This document shows, in pieces, positions 41,535 through 50,236 of a stretch of DNA of 64,000 nt. The position numbers were made by a program, and so were the translations under genes. The stretch is from contig NZ_CP041690.1 in the NCBI RefSeq assembly GCF_008000755.1, forward strand, positions 434,001 to 498,000. Reading direction: 5' to 3'. This DNA is from Youhaiella tibetensis. GTDB lineage: Bacteria > Pseudomonadota > Alphaproteobacteria > Rhizobiales > Devosiaceae. How positions within the stretch are numbered: position 1 is the stretch's first letter; each line of letters opens with the position of its first letter. Below the pieces are notes generated by a model. The model was given only the letters and a program-made list of their open reading frames with translations. It was not told where the DNA came from and searched no databases.

Positions 41535-43184
41535 TTGGACAAGTTTTTCAATCGTCACACGTCGTTCCAGCTGGAAGTCGCCGACCAGCTCCGCAATGAC
41601 GTCAAGTCAGGCGCGCTGTCGCGCCGTGAAGTGCTCAAGCGCGGTTCTGCGCTGGGGCTGTCCCTGGGCCTGCTGGGCGGGCTTTTCGGCTTCGACAAGT
41701 CGGTCCTGGCCCAGGAAACCCCCAAGCAGGGCGGCGTGCTCAAGCTCGGTATCGCCCGCCCGCGCGGCGTAGTCGATCCGCTGACCTCGCGCAGCCGCAG
41801 CGAAGGCTTCGTGCTCAAGCCCGTGCTGCCTCCGCTTGGCCGCCTGCAGGCGGACGGCTCGCTCGCTCCCGGCCTGGCCGAAAGCTGGGCGCCCAACGAG
41901 GACGCCACGGTCTGGACCTTCAAGTTCCGCCCGACCAAGTGGATCAGCGGCGAAGCCTTCACCGCCCACGACATCGCCGCCGCGCTCGATCTTCTGCTCG
42001 ATCCGGCCAGCCCGTCGCCGACCGTTTCCGGCTATCGCGGCATCCTCTCGCACGGCAATTACGAAGTGCCCGACGACCAGACGCTGGTCTTCCACCTCGA
42101 CCGTGCCTATGTCGACTTCCCGTACATCGTTTCCTACGGCGCCACGGCTTGGTTCCCGAAGGGCTACACCCAGGGTGACTTCGCCAAGGGGACCGTCGGC
42201 GGTGTCGGTCCGTTCCTGCTCAAGGAATATTCGGCCGACCGGGGCGCCAGCTATGTGAAGAACCCGGACTACTGGGACGCCGCCAACATCCACCTGGACG
42301 GGCTCGAAATCGTCTTCTTCGACGACGACCAGTCGATGGCCCTCGCCCTCCAGGGCGGGCAGGTCGATGCCCTGCCGGTGCTGGCAAGCTCGGCGGTGCT
42401 CGCGATCAGCGCCAACCCGGATTTCGAAGTGCTCTCGGCGCGTTCGAGCGCCTATAACTCGATCCGCATGCAGGTCGACGCCGAGCCCTTCACCGACAAG
42501 CGCGTCCGCCAGGCGCTGGCCTATTCCATCGACCGCCAGGCGATCGTCAACACCATCTATAGCGGTGCGGCCGATCTCGGAAACGACCACGTCTTCGCTC
42601 CGGCCTTCCTGCAATCGGCGGTGGTCAACGAGGCCATCCCGCAGCGCGTCCGCGACATCGCCAAGGCCAAGCAGCTTCTGGCCGATGCCGGCCACGCCGA
42701 TGGTCTCAAGCTGACCCTGACCTCCCAGCAATACGCGGACATTCCGCAATACCTGCAGCTGGTGCAGTCGCAGGCCAAGGAAGCCGGATTCGATATCACG
42801 CTCGATCTCAAGTCGCAGGCCGAGTATTACGGCGCCGACGCCAACCAGCCTTGGCTGAGCGTGCCGTTCGGTGCGACCGATTGGGGCGAGCGTGCTACGC
42901 CTGGCGCCATGATCACGCCCGCCTACCTCACCGGTGCTCCCTTCAACGAGAGCAAGTATTCGAGCGCCGATTTCGACGCTGCGGCCAAGGCCTTTGACGG
43001 CGAGATCGACGTGGCCAAGCGTGGCCAGCTGGCGATCGACGCCGCCAAGATCATGCACGAGGATACCCCGACCATCATCGGCTACTTCGCCCAGACGCGG
43101 CGTCCGGTGAACAAGAAGGTCAAGGGCTTCCCGGCAGGTCCGGCTTCCCAGCTCGACCTCACCGGCACCTGGCTCGACGCCTGA
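41535..43184 (+). CDS. Family 5 ABC substrate-binding protein with Tat signal
   Basis: This 549-residue binding protein of the DppA/OppA family carries a twin-arginine signal (SRREVLKRGSALGLSLGLLG) around residue 33, so it is exported folded by Tat. The mature domain has KPVLPPLGRLQADGSLAPGL, then LAESWAPNEDATVWTFKFRP and VRQALAYSIDRQAIVNTIYS. The start is a TTG with GAGGGA close upstream; no ATG or GTG suits the N-terminus. The ligand is unknown; the shared operator with the hydroxycinnamate genes suggests an aromatic or aromatic-conjugate substrate. Confidence 0.88.
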   Translation: MDKFFNRHTSFQLEVADQLRNDVKSGALSRREVLKRGSALGLSLGLLGGLFGFDKSVLAQETPKQGGVLKLGIARPRGVVDPLTSRSRSEGFVLKPVLPPLGRLQADGSLAPGLAESWAPNEDATVWTFKFRPTKWISGEAFTAHDIAAALDLLLDPASPSPTVSGYRGILSHGNYEVPDDQTLVFHLDRAYVDFPYIVSYGATAWFPKGYTQGDFAKGTVGGVGPFLLKEYSADRGASYVKNPDYWDAANIHLDGLEIVFFDDDQSMALALQGGQVDALPVLASSAVLAISANPDFEVLSARSSAYNSIRMQVDAEPFTDKRVRQALAYSIDRQAIVNTIYSGAADLGNDHVFAPAFLQSAVVNEAIPQRVRDIAKAKQLLADAGHADGLKLTLTSQQYADIPQYLQLVQSQAKEAGFDITLDLKSQAEYYGADANQPWLSVPFGATDWGERATPGAMITPAYLTGAPFNESKYSSADFDAAAKAFDGEIDVAKRGQLAIDAAKIMHEDTPTIIGYFAQTRRPVNKKVKGFPAGPASQLDLTGTWLDA

Positions 43185-43198
43185 CACTCCTGAGCATC

Positions 43199-43222
43199 GG
43201 GGCCGGCCCGCCGGCCGGCCCC
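43199..43222 (+). terminator. Intercistronic hairpin after the binding-protein gene
   Basis: GGGGCCGGC / GCCGGCCCC is a perfect 9-base stem with a 6-base loop, 15 bases after the stop and before the permease genes. It has no T-run. It is a likely attenuator or 3'-stabiliser giving excess binding protein. Confidence 0.6.
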
Positions 43223-43248
43223 TCCTGCATTCCTCGCGCGAAACGCCG

Positions 43249-44205
43249 ATGTTGACCTTTCTCCTCCGACGGCTCGCCCTCATAGGGGCCATGCTGCTGA
43301 TCCTATCGGCGCTGGTGTTCACACTGGTGCAATTGCTGCCCGGCGACCTGGCGACGACGATCCTCGGCAGCCAGGCGACGCCCGAGCAATACGCCGCGCT
43401 GCGCAGCCAGCTCGGCCTCGATCAGCCTGTCTGGATCCGCTACTTCACCTGGCTCCTCGATTTCCTGCGCGGCGACTGGGGGCATTCGGCAAGCCTCGAC
43501 CAGCCGGTTCGCGACGTCGTGCTCTCGCGCTTCGGCAATACGCTCAAGCTTGCCGCGGTGGCGCTGGTCATCCTCATTCCCACCTCGATCGCTGCCGGCA
43601 TCGCCGCGGCGATGAACGAGGGCGGACCCATCGACAAGCTGATCTCGGTGGGCGGCGCGACGCTGACCGTGATCCCGGAATTCGTCAGCGGCATCATCCT
43701 GATGATCGTCTTCTCGGTCGGTCTCAAGTGGTTTCCGATCAACGCCATGGCGCCTGCCGATGCCGGCTTCATCGAGACCATCCACCACCTGATCCTGCCC
43801 GCGCTGCCCGTGGTCTTTGTCTCCTTCGGCTACATCGCCAAGATGGCGCGCAGCGGCACGCTGGAAGTGCTCGAGGCGCCCTATATCCGGACGGCGACAT
43901 TCAAGGGGCTGAGCCGGGGGCAGATCGTCGTCCGCCACGTGCTCCGCAATGCGCTGCCGCCCACGATCTCGCTGTCGCTGCTGCAGGCGAGTTTCATCAT
44001 GGGAGGGCTGGTCGTGGTCGAGCAACTGTTTACCTATCCGGGCCTCGGCAAGCTGCTGCTCGATGCCTCGACGTCGCACGACGTGCAGACGCTCGAAGCC
44101 GCCGTTCTGGTGGCCGGCATCGTGGTCATGGTGATGACGCTGCTGTCCGACCTGACGCTTGCCATTCTCGACCCGCGCGTCCGCATCGGAGGAGGGGCAC
44201 GATGA
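43249..44205 (+). CDS. ABC transporter permease, DppB type
   Basis: This is a 318-residue permease with about six spans. It starts MLTFLLRRLALIGAMLLILS and contains the family landmark VFTLVQLLPGDLA, the large periplasmic region around ALRSQLGLDQPVWIRYFTWL, and the EAA-like APYIRTATFKGLSRGQIVVR. The next permease overlaps by four bases. Confidence 0.92.
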   Translation: MLTFLLRRLALIGAMLLILSALVFTLVQLLPGDLATTILGSQATPEQYAALRSQLGLDQPVWIRYFTWLLDFLRGDWGHSASLDQPVRDVVLSRFGNTLKLAAVALVILIPTSIAAGIAAAMNEGGPIDKLISVGGATLTVIPEFVSGIILMIVFSVGLKWFPINAMAPADAGFIETIHHLILPALPVVFVSFGYIAKMARSGTLEVLEAPYIRTATFKGLSRGQIVVRHVLRNALPPTISLSLLQASFIMGGLVVVEQLFTYPGLGKLLLDASTSHDVQTLEAAVLVAGIVVMVMTLLSDLTLAILDPRVRIGGGAR

Positions 44206-45092
44206 GCGACACTCCTTTGGCTGCGCTTCCCGAAGCCGCTCCGTCCGCCGCCGCCCAGCGCAGACGGCAGCGGGCCTATATCGCGCGCCAGCTCCTGGGC
44301 AATCCCGGCTTCATCATTGGCGCGGCGGTCATCCTCTTCTGGTGCTTCATCGCCGTGGCCTGGCCCCTGGTCGTGCCCTATGGGCCGTTCGATACAGGCA
44401 TCGGCATTCCGCTTGCCGGCCCGAGCCCCGAACACTGGATGGGCACCGACGACCTTGGTCGCGACGTCTTCTCCCGCGTCCTGGCCGGCGCCTCCGACGT
44501 GCTCTCCATCGCCCCGCTGGCCACCGTGATCACCATCGGCCTCGGCACCCTCGTGGGCCTTTGCGCCGCCTATTTCGGTGGCTGGATCGACAACCTGCTG
44601 ATGCGCTCGGTCGATATCCTGCTGGTGTTTCCGCCCATCATCATCGCCCTGATGATCATCTCGGCCATCGGCGCCTCGCAGCTGACCATGATCGTCATCA
44701 TCGGCCTGTTCGGCGCGCCTGCGGTCAGCCGCACCATCCGGGCGGCGGCGCTAAGGCAGACCAACAAGGACTACATTTCGGCCGCGCTCATGCGGCGCGA
44801 GAACAACGCCTATATCCTGCTGCGCGAAGTGCTGCCCAACATCTCGGGGCCGGTGGCCGTCGAGACCACGATCCGCTTCGGCTACGCCATCTTCGCGGCC
44901 GCTTCGCTGTCGTTCCTCGGCGTTTCGCTCCAGCCGCCTGCGGCGGACTGGGGGCTGACGATCACCGTGCAGCGCATCTACCTCCAGGTGCAGCCCTGGT
45001 CGGCGCTCGGTCCAGCCCTGGCGCTCGCTTCCCTCGTCATCTCGGTGAACCTCATCGCCGACCGGCTCAGAAAGGTGCTGGCCACGCCATGA
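44202..45092 (+). CDS. ABC transporter permease, DppC type
   Basis: This is a 296-residue permease with an N-terminal cytoplasmic tail (residues 1-35) before the first span. WMGTDDLGRDVFSRVLAGA is the conserved DppC/OppC block; the EAA-like loop includes TNKDYISAALMRRENNAYIL. It is translationally coupled to both neighbours by ATGA overlaps. Confidence 0.92.
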   Translation: MSDTPLAALPEAAPSAAAQRRRQRAYIARQLLGNPGFIIGAAVILFWCFIAVAWPLVVPYGPFDTGIGIPLAGPSPEHWMGTDDLGRDVFSRVLAGASDVLSIAPLATVITIGLGTLVGLCAAYFGGWIDNLLMRSVDILLVFPPIIIALMIISAIGASQLTMIVIIGLFGAPAVSRTIRAAALRQTNKDYISAALMRRENNAYILLREVLPNISGPVAVETTIRFGYAIFAAASLSFLGVSLQPPAADWGLTITVQRIYLQVQPWSALGPALALASLVISVNLIADRLRKVLATP

Positions 45093-47050
45093 CCAATCCA
45101 GCGCTCGAAGTCAGGGATCTTTCCGTCGCCTATTCCAGCCAGGGTCGCCTGCTGCCGGTGCTCGAGGATATTTCGTTCTCGGTGGCGCCGGGCGAGGCAT
45201 TGGCGGTCGTCGGTGAATCCGGTTGCGGCAAGAGCACGCTCGCCGCCAGCATTCTCGGCGTCCTGCCCGGCAACGCCTCGATCCTGAAGGGTGCGATCAC
45301 GATCGGCGGGCTCGATACGACCCGCGCCGGTTTCGAGGCGATGCGCGCCATTCGGGGCACGCGCATCGCCATGGTCTCGCAGGAGGCCGGCGGGGCGCTC
45401 AACCCCTCCATGCGCATCGGCCGGCAGGTGATGGAGGCGGTGGTCGCGGCCCGCAAGGTCGGCAGAGCCGAGGCCGAAGCCGCCGCGCTCGATCTGCTGA
45501 CACGCGTCGCGCTGCAAAATCCCGCCGCCGTGATGCGCCGCTATCCGCACCAATTGTCCGGCGGGCAGCAGCAGCGCGTGCTGATCGCCATGGCGCTGGC
45601 GGGCAACCCGTCGGTGCTGGTGCTCGACGAGCCCACGACGGGGCTCGATGCGACCGTGGAGGCCGAGGTGATCGACCTCATCGCGCACCTGCGGCGCGAA
45701 TACGCGGCTGCCATCGTCTTCATCAGCCATAACCTGCCGCTGGTGTCGCGCGTGTGCGAGCGCATCGCCATCCTCTATGCGGGACGGCTGATCGAAATCG
45801 GCGCGACCGCGGCAGTTACGGCGAAGCCCGCGCATCCCTATTCGGCGGCGCTGCTCTCGTGCCTGCCGAGCCCGCAACACCACAAGATCCTCAACCCCGT
45901 GGCCCCGATCCTGGGGGAAGTGCCGCCGCCGGACAACCGCCCGGCCGGTTGCATCTATGCGCCGCGCTGCCCGCTGCGCACCGACAACTGCACCGCAAAG
46001 CAACCCGAGCTGCTTGCGGTGGGAGAGGATCATTCCAGCCGCTGCCTCTATCCGGACCGGGTCGACGCCGCGGAGGCCCAGAACCCGATAGCCAGCCAGG
46101 TGCCAGCGATCGCCGATGAGCACGTCCTCGAGGTCGAGCATCTGGTCAAGCGCTATGGCGATCTCACCGTCTGCGACGACATTTCCCTCACGATCCGCCG
46201 TGGCGAGACCTTCGGGCTGGTCGGGGAATCGGGCAGCGGCAAGAGCACGCTGGCGCGCTGCATTGCCGGGCTCATCACGCCCGAAAGCGGGGTCATCAGG
46301 CTCAACGGCAGGCCGCTCGCCGGTCAGACGCGCCAGCGCGAGCTCGGCGAAATCCGGGCGTTGCAGATGGTGTTCCAGAGCCCGGAAGCCACGCTCAACC
46401 CCTCCTTCTCCATTCGCCAGACACTCGGGCGCGCCATCAAGAAACTCTCGCGGCGCGGACAGGAAAAATCCGAGGTCGGAACGCTGGCCAAGGATGTGCG
46501 CTTCCCCGAGGGCCTGCTCGACCGGCGTCCGCGCCAGTTGTCCGGCGGCCAGAAGCAGCGCGTCGCCATCGCCCGCGCCTTCGCCGGAAAGCCCGAACTC
46601 GTGCTCTGCGACGAGCCGGTCTCGGCGCTCGATACGTCGGTGCAGGCGGGCATCCTCTACCTGCTCACGCGGTTGCAGGTCGAAGACCGGGTCTCCTACC
46701 TCTTCATTTCCCATGATCTCGGCGTCGTCCGGTATCTCGCCGATCGGGTCGGGGTCATGTATCTCGGCCAGCTCGTCGAGACCGGGCCGACGCACCAGAT
46801 CTTCGCCGGCCCGCGCCACCCCTATACCGACGCGCTGCTCAAGGCGTCCGAGCGCGAGATCGGCGGTTCCCCGCGCAAGGGCGCCTCGATCGACCAGGTC
46901 GAGCCCTCCGCCAGCGCCTGCCGCTTTGCCGCCCGCTGCCCGCACGCCACCACCCGTTGCACGACCGAAGCGCCGCCATGGCGCATCGGCGAGGACGGCC
47001 ACCAGATTCGCTGCCATCTCGATCTCGAGACCCTGCGCAGCGTCGCTTAA
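45089..47050 (+). CDS. Fused double ABC ATPase (DppD-DppF type)
   Basis: This 653-residue protein carries both nucleotide-binding subunits. The first domain has [26 protein letters not shown] and [13 protein letters not shown]; an oligopeptide-transporter C-terminal segment ([15 protein letters not shown]) follows; the second domain begins near residue 345 with [26 protein letters not shown] and [13 protein letters not shown], and closes with another cysteine segment ([15 protein letters not shown]). Such fusions are common for peptide-type importers in alphaproteobacteria. The cysteine segments may hold an iron-sulfur cluster, as reported for some DppD proteins. Confidence 0.93.
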   Translation: MTNPALEVRDLSVAYSSQGRLLPVLEDISFSVAPGEALAVVGESGCGKSTLAASILGVLPGNASILKGAITIGGLDTTRAGFEAMRAIRGTRIAMVSQEAGGALNPSMRIGRQVMEAVVAARKVGRAEAEAAALDLLTRVALQNPAAVMRRYPHQLSGGQQQRVLIAMALAGNPSVLVLDEPTTGLDATVEAEVIDLIAHLRREYAAAIVFISHNLPLVSRVCERIAILYAGRLIEIGATAAVTAKPAHPYSAALLSCLPSPQHHKILNPVAPILGEVPPPDNRPAGCIYAPRCPLRTDNCTAKQPELLAVGEDHSSRCLYPDRVDAAEAQNPIASQVPAIADEHVLEVEHLVKRYGDLTVCDDISLTIRRGETFGLVGESGSGKSTLARCIAGLITPESGVIRLNGRPLAGQTRQRELGEIRALQMVFQSPEATLNPSFSIRQTLGRAIKKLSRRGQEKSEVGTLAKDVRFPEGLLDRRPRQLSGGQKQRVAIARAFAGKPELVLCDEPVSALDTSVQAGILYLLTRLQVEDRVSYLFISHDLGVVRYLADRVGVMYLGQLVETGPTHQIFAGPRHPYTDALLKASEREIGGSPRKGASIDQVEPSASACRFAARCPHATTRCTTEAPPWRIGEDGHQIRCHLDLETLRSVA

Positions 47051-47069
47051 CTCACCAGGGAGATTATTT

Positions 47070-47960
47070 GTGACCCAGACTACCAATGCTGTCGTGAAGG
47101 ACGATCCTTTCACCCTGGCTTTCCGTGGCGCCTTCTTCGTGCTGCATCCCCCGATGCGACGCATCCGGGCTGAGTTCCGCGGGCGTACGGTCGCCGATTC
47201 CGAGCAAGCCTATCTCTTCATCGAATTCCGCGACCCGCGCGAACGCGCCCGCGAGATGGAGGAGAACACCTACTGGATGGGCCGCTGCGAATATTACTGG
47301 CCGCTCGAGCACGCCGACCTTTCGGCCTTCGTCGCCAATGGCAAGCGCCGCCACGACCCGCGCATCGGCGAGGGCGCCTTCTACGACATGGTCGTGGACG
47401 GCAAGGTCATCGACGATGCCGCCTGGATCTGGGACAAGGCCGAGGGCGACGCCGAGCCGCTGCGCAACTACATCGCCATCAACAGCCGCGCGCTCGACGG
47501 GCTCTATGAGGAAGAGGACCAGATCACCGGTCCGCGCAACCCCTACCACTCGGTGGAAGTGCGCCACTCGAGCCGGCACGTGCAGGTCGAGGTGGATGGC
47601 GTGATCGTGGCCGACACGCACCAGTCGCGCATCCTCTACGAGACCGGACTGCCGCCGCGCTTCTACATCCCGCGCCAGGATATTCGCGGCCAGTACCTGA
47701 CCCCGACCGACCTGCGCACGACCTGCCCCTACAAGGGCGAATGCGCCTACTGGACCGTGCAGACCTCGGGCGAGGCGCGCGAGAACATCGCCTGGAGCTA
47801 CGTCCACCCGTATCCGAACGCCGGCAAGATCGAGCACCTGGTCTCGTTCTACGAAGAGCGCGGCGCGACGGTGATCGTGGACGGACAGCGCAAGCCGGCT
47901 CCCGGCACGCCGTTCCCGCCCGGCTTCATCGTCAAGCCGAAGCCTCGTCTCGTCGAGTAG
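47070..47960 (+). CDS. DUF427 domain protein, tandem
   Basis: This 296-residue soluble protein starts at a GTG with GGGAG upstream. The C-terminal half is a clear DUF427 domain (VQVEVDGVIVADTHQSRILY, then ETGLPPRFYIPRQDI and TCPYKGECAYWTV). The N-terminal half repeats the theme more loosely (IRAEFRGRTVADSEQAYLFI and TYWMGRCEYYWPLEH), so it is probably an internal duplication. The reaction is unknown. It is the last gene of the importer operon, 19 bases after the ATPase, so it may act on the imported compound. Confidence 0.85.
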   Translation: MTQTTNAVVKDDPFTLAFRGAFFVLHPPMRRIRAEFRGRTVADSEQAYLFIEFRDPRERAREMEENTYWMGRCEYYWPLEHADLSAFVANGKRRHDPRIGEGAFYDMVVDGKVIDDAAWIWDKAEGDAEPLRNYIAINSRALDGLYEEEDQITGPRNPYHSVEVRHSSRHVQVEVDGVIVADTHQSRILYETGLPPRFYIPRQDIRGQYLTPTDLRTTCPYKGECAYWTVQTSGEARENIAWSYVHPYPNAGKIEHLVSFYEERGATVIVDGQRKPAPGTPFPPGFIVKPKPRLVE

Positions 47961-47971
47961 CAGGGCAGGCG

Positions 47972-47999
47972 GGGCAGGGCCGCTCCCACGGCTCTGCCC
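47972..47999. terminator. Probable bidirectional terminator
   Basis: GGGCAGGGCCG / CGGCTCTGCCC is an 11-base stem with one G-U pair and a 6-base loop, in the 45-base gap between the convergent DUF427 and MarR genes. The T-run is short on both strands. Confidence 0.6.
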
Positions 48000-48005
48000 T
48001 TCCGG

Positions 48006-48485
48006 TCAAAGCGGCCTGTGGGGCGTCAGCCTGTCGAGCAGTGCCATCAGCTGGTCGCGGGCGTCGATCCCGCCCAGGACATCAATGCAATGCGCCTCGA
48101 AGTCATCCTGAGTCTGCCGTATCTGCCGCGTCAGGTCCTTGCCTGCCTCGGTGAGATAAAGCGCGTGGGCGCGGCGATCCGCAGGCGGCTGCGCAAGCTC
48201 CACATAGCCACGCTCGACCAGCCCCCGGATCAGGGCGACGAAATTGGCCTTCTTGATGCCAAGCACGTCGCCGATCTCGTTCTGCCGGCGGCCGGGATTG
48301 TCCTCCACGAGGACCAGGATCGAATACTCGGAAGGCCGCAAGTCGTATTTGGCGAAGCGCTCGCCGAATTGCTGGAACACGTAGTGCTGTGCACGCCGCA
48401 GCCGATATCCGATGACCTTGTCCATCGAGGACATGTCGATCTCCGACCGGCTCTTTTTCCGCGTCGCGCCCTCGGCAGCCGCCAT
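48006..48485 (-). CDS. MarR-family regulator (hydroxycinnamate type, HcaR/CouR-like)
   Basis: This is a 159-residue winged-helix repressor. LRPSEYSILVLVEDNPGRRQ, then NEIGDVLGIKKANFVALIRG and the wing ELAQPPADRRAHALYLTEAG are classic MarR features. The ATG giving MAAAEGATRKKSRSEID is chosen for the GGGAGAG before it; the preceding open frame reaches into the next gene's antisense and is not coding. It is divergent from the SDR-crotonase-feruloyl-CoA synthetase genes; in other proteobacteria such MarR proteins repress these genes until hydroxycinnamoyl-CoA binds. Confidence 0.88.
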   Translation of the reverse strand: MAAAEGATRKKSRSEIDMSSMDKVIGYRLRRAQHYVFQQFGERFAKYDLRPSEYSILVLVEDNPGRRQNEIGDVLGIKKANFVALIRGLVERGYVELAQPPADRRAHALYLTEAGKDLTRQIRQTQDDFEAHCIDVLGGIDARDQLMALLDRLTPHRPL

Positions 48486-48598
48486 GGATCTCTCCCTCTC
48501 CAATACCCCAAGTCCTTGCATTATCGAGGCTTCGAAGCCGAACGCAACGCCAGACTGAACAACAACCACTTTCCGCCACAACCGGCGGCCCTTGCTCC

Positions 48599-48620
48599 TA
48601 TAATAGTTATATGAAATAAC
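48599..48620 (+). promoter_or_regulatory. -10 element and MarR-type operator of the hydroxycinnamate operon
   Basis: TATAAT (48599-48604) is followed directly by GTTAT-ATGAA-ATAAC (48606-48620), an inverted repeat with 5-base arms and spacer, 22 bases before the SDR start. A repressor bound there would cover the start site and sit between the divergent genes. I find no good -35. The same repeat, with two changes, occurs at 41383-41397. Confidence 0.65.
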
Positions 48621-48642
48621 CAATGCCGGGTAGGAGGACTTG

Positions 48643-49410
48643 ATGGAAATTGCAGGCAAAGTAGCGCTGGTGACCGGAGGCGGCAGTGGACTCGGGGCCG
48701 CCACCGCGCTGGCGCTCGCAGCCGCCGGCGCCAAGGTCGGCGTCTTCGACAGGGATGGCGAGCGGGCGCGGGAGATCGCGGCGCGTTGCGACGGATTGGC
48801 CCTTAACGGCAGCGTCACCAGCAGCGCCGACGCCGAGGCCGCCGTAGCGCGGCTCGTGGAGCGCCATGGCGAAGCACCGCGCATTCTCGTCAATTGTGCC
48901 GGTATCGGCACCGCCGCCCGCATCCTGCCCAAGGATGGGACGCTCACCATCGACGCGTTCGAGAAGACCATCGCTACCAACCTGACGGGCACGTTCGTCA
49001 TGCTCTCGGTCGTGGCGAGGGTCATGTCGGGCCTGACACCTGCCAATGACGACGGGGAAACCGGCATCATCATCAATACCGCTTCGGTCGCCTATGAGGA
49101 CGGCCAGATCGGCCAGGCGGCCTACGCCGCCTCCAAGGGTGGCATCGCCTCGATGACGTTGCCGGCGGCGCGCGAACTGGCGCGCTTCGGGATACGGGTC
49201 GCAACCATCGCGCCCGGCCTTTTCGAAACCGCCATGACCGAAGGGCTGCCCGAGGAAGCGCGACAGGGCATCGTCCAGATGCTGCCTTTCCCGCGTCGTC
49301 TCGGCCTCCCGCGCGAATACGCGGCCACGGCCCTCCACATCATTACCAATCCCATGATCAATGGCACCGTCATCCGCCTGGACGGCGCCGTACGCTTGCC
49401 GCCGCGCTGA
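48643..49410 (+). CDS. 3-hydroxyacyl-CoA dehydrogenase type II-like SDR
   Basis: This is a 255-residue NAD-dependent dehydrogenase. TGGGSGLG is at residues 12-19, NCAGIG follows, and the catalytic tyrosine/lysine are in AAYAASKGGIASM. Overall it resembles type II 3-hydroxyacyl-CoA dehydrogenases (APGLFETAMTEGLPEEARQ, FPRRLGLPREYA). In the operon it should oxidise the beta-hydroxy-aryl-propionyl-CoA formed by the hydratase. AGGAGG lies five bases before the ATG. Confidence 0.88.
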   Translation: MEIAGKVALVTGGGSGLGAATALALAAAGAKVGVFDRDGERAREIAARCDGLALNGSVTSSADAEAAVARLVERHGEAPRILVNCAGIGTAARILPKDGTLTIDAFEKTIATNLTGTFVMLSVVARVMSGLTPANDDGETGIIINTASVAYEDGQIGQAAYAASKGGIASMTLPAARELARFGIRVATIAPGLFETAMTEGLPEEARQGIVQMLPFPRRLGLPREYAATALHIITNPMINGTVIRLDGAVRLPPR

Positions 49411-49425
49411 ACTGGAAAAAGCTGC

Positions 49426-50208
49426 ATGAACGCCCTGGAACCCACACCCACCCTGGTCGATATTTCGATTGATGCCGAAATCGCCACCCTCACGCTGGCG
49501 CGCCCGGAAAAGCGCAACGCGCTCAACGATCGGACCATCGAAACCCTGGGCAACTTCTTCAGCGCCCCGCCTCGCGAGGTGAAGGTGGCGATCCTGACCG
49601 GTTCGGGCGGACACTTCTCGGCCGGGCTCGATCTTTCCGAGCACGTCGCCCGTACCCCCGAGGAAACCATGGCGCACTCGCGCCAGTGGCACCGCGTGAT
49701 GGACAACATCCAGTTCGGCGGCCTGCCGGTCATTTCGGCGCTCGAAGGCGCCGTCATCGGCGGTGGGCTCGAAATGGCGGCGGCGACGCATGTGCGCATC
49801 GCCGATGCGACGGCCTTCTTCCAGCTTCCCGAGGGGCGTCGCGGCATTTTCGTGGGCGGCGGCGGTTCGGCGCGCATCGGGCGCATCCTGGGCGCCGATC
49901 GCATGGTGGAGATGATGCTCACCGGCCGCACCTTTGCCGCCGAGGAAGGCGTTCGCCTCGGGCTGGCGCACTATCTCGTCGATGCCGGGGCGGCCTTGGC
50001 GAAGGCAAAGGAAATCGCGGCCCAGGTCGCCTCTAATGCCCCGCTCTCGAACCTCATGATCATCCAGGCGCTCAGCCGCATCCAGGACATGTCGCAGGCC
50101 GATGGCCTCTTCACCGAAAGCCTGGCAACGGCGCTAGCCCAATCGAGCCAGCACGCTCAGGAGGGCCTCAAGGCCTTCCTCGAAAAGCGCGCACCGCAAT
50201 TCAAGTAA
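49426..50208 (+). CDS. Enoyl-CoA hydratase/crotonase family (hydroxycinnamoyl-CoA hydratase)
   Basis: This is a 260-residue crotonase. The oxyanion-hole blocks are GSGGHFSAGLDLSEH and EGAVIGGGLEMAAATH; the catalytic acid is probably the glutamate in LPEGRRGIFVGG. It probably hydrates feruloyl- or coumaroyl-CoA; a hydratase-aldolase releasing vanillin is the alternative, but the adjacent dehydrogenase gene favours hydration followed by oxidation. It lies 15 bases after the SDR stop. Confidence 0.87.
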   Translation: MNALEPTPTLVDISIDAEIATLTLARPEKRNALNDRTIETLGNFFSAPPREVKVAILTGSGGHFSAGLDLSEHVARTPEETMAHSRQWHRVMDNIQFGGLPVISALEGAVIGGGLEMAAATHVRIADATAFFQLPEGRRGIFVGGGGSARIGRILGADRMVEMMLTGRTFAAEEGVRLGLAHYLVDAGAALAKAKEIAAQVASNAPLSNLMIIQALSRIQDMSQADGLFTESLATALAQSSQHAQEGLKAFLEKRAPQFK

Positions 50209-50236
50209 GCCGTCGGCGAGCGAGGGAGGAGGCATC

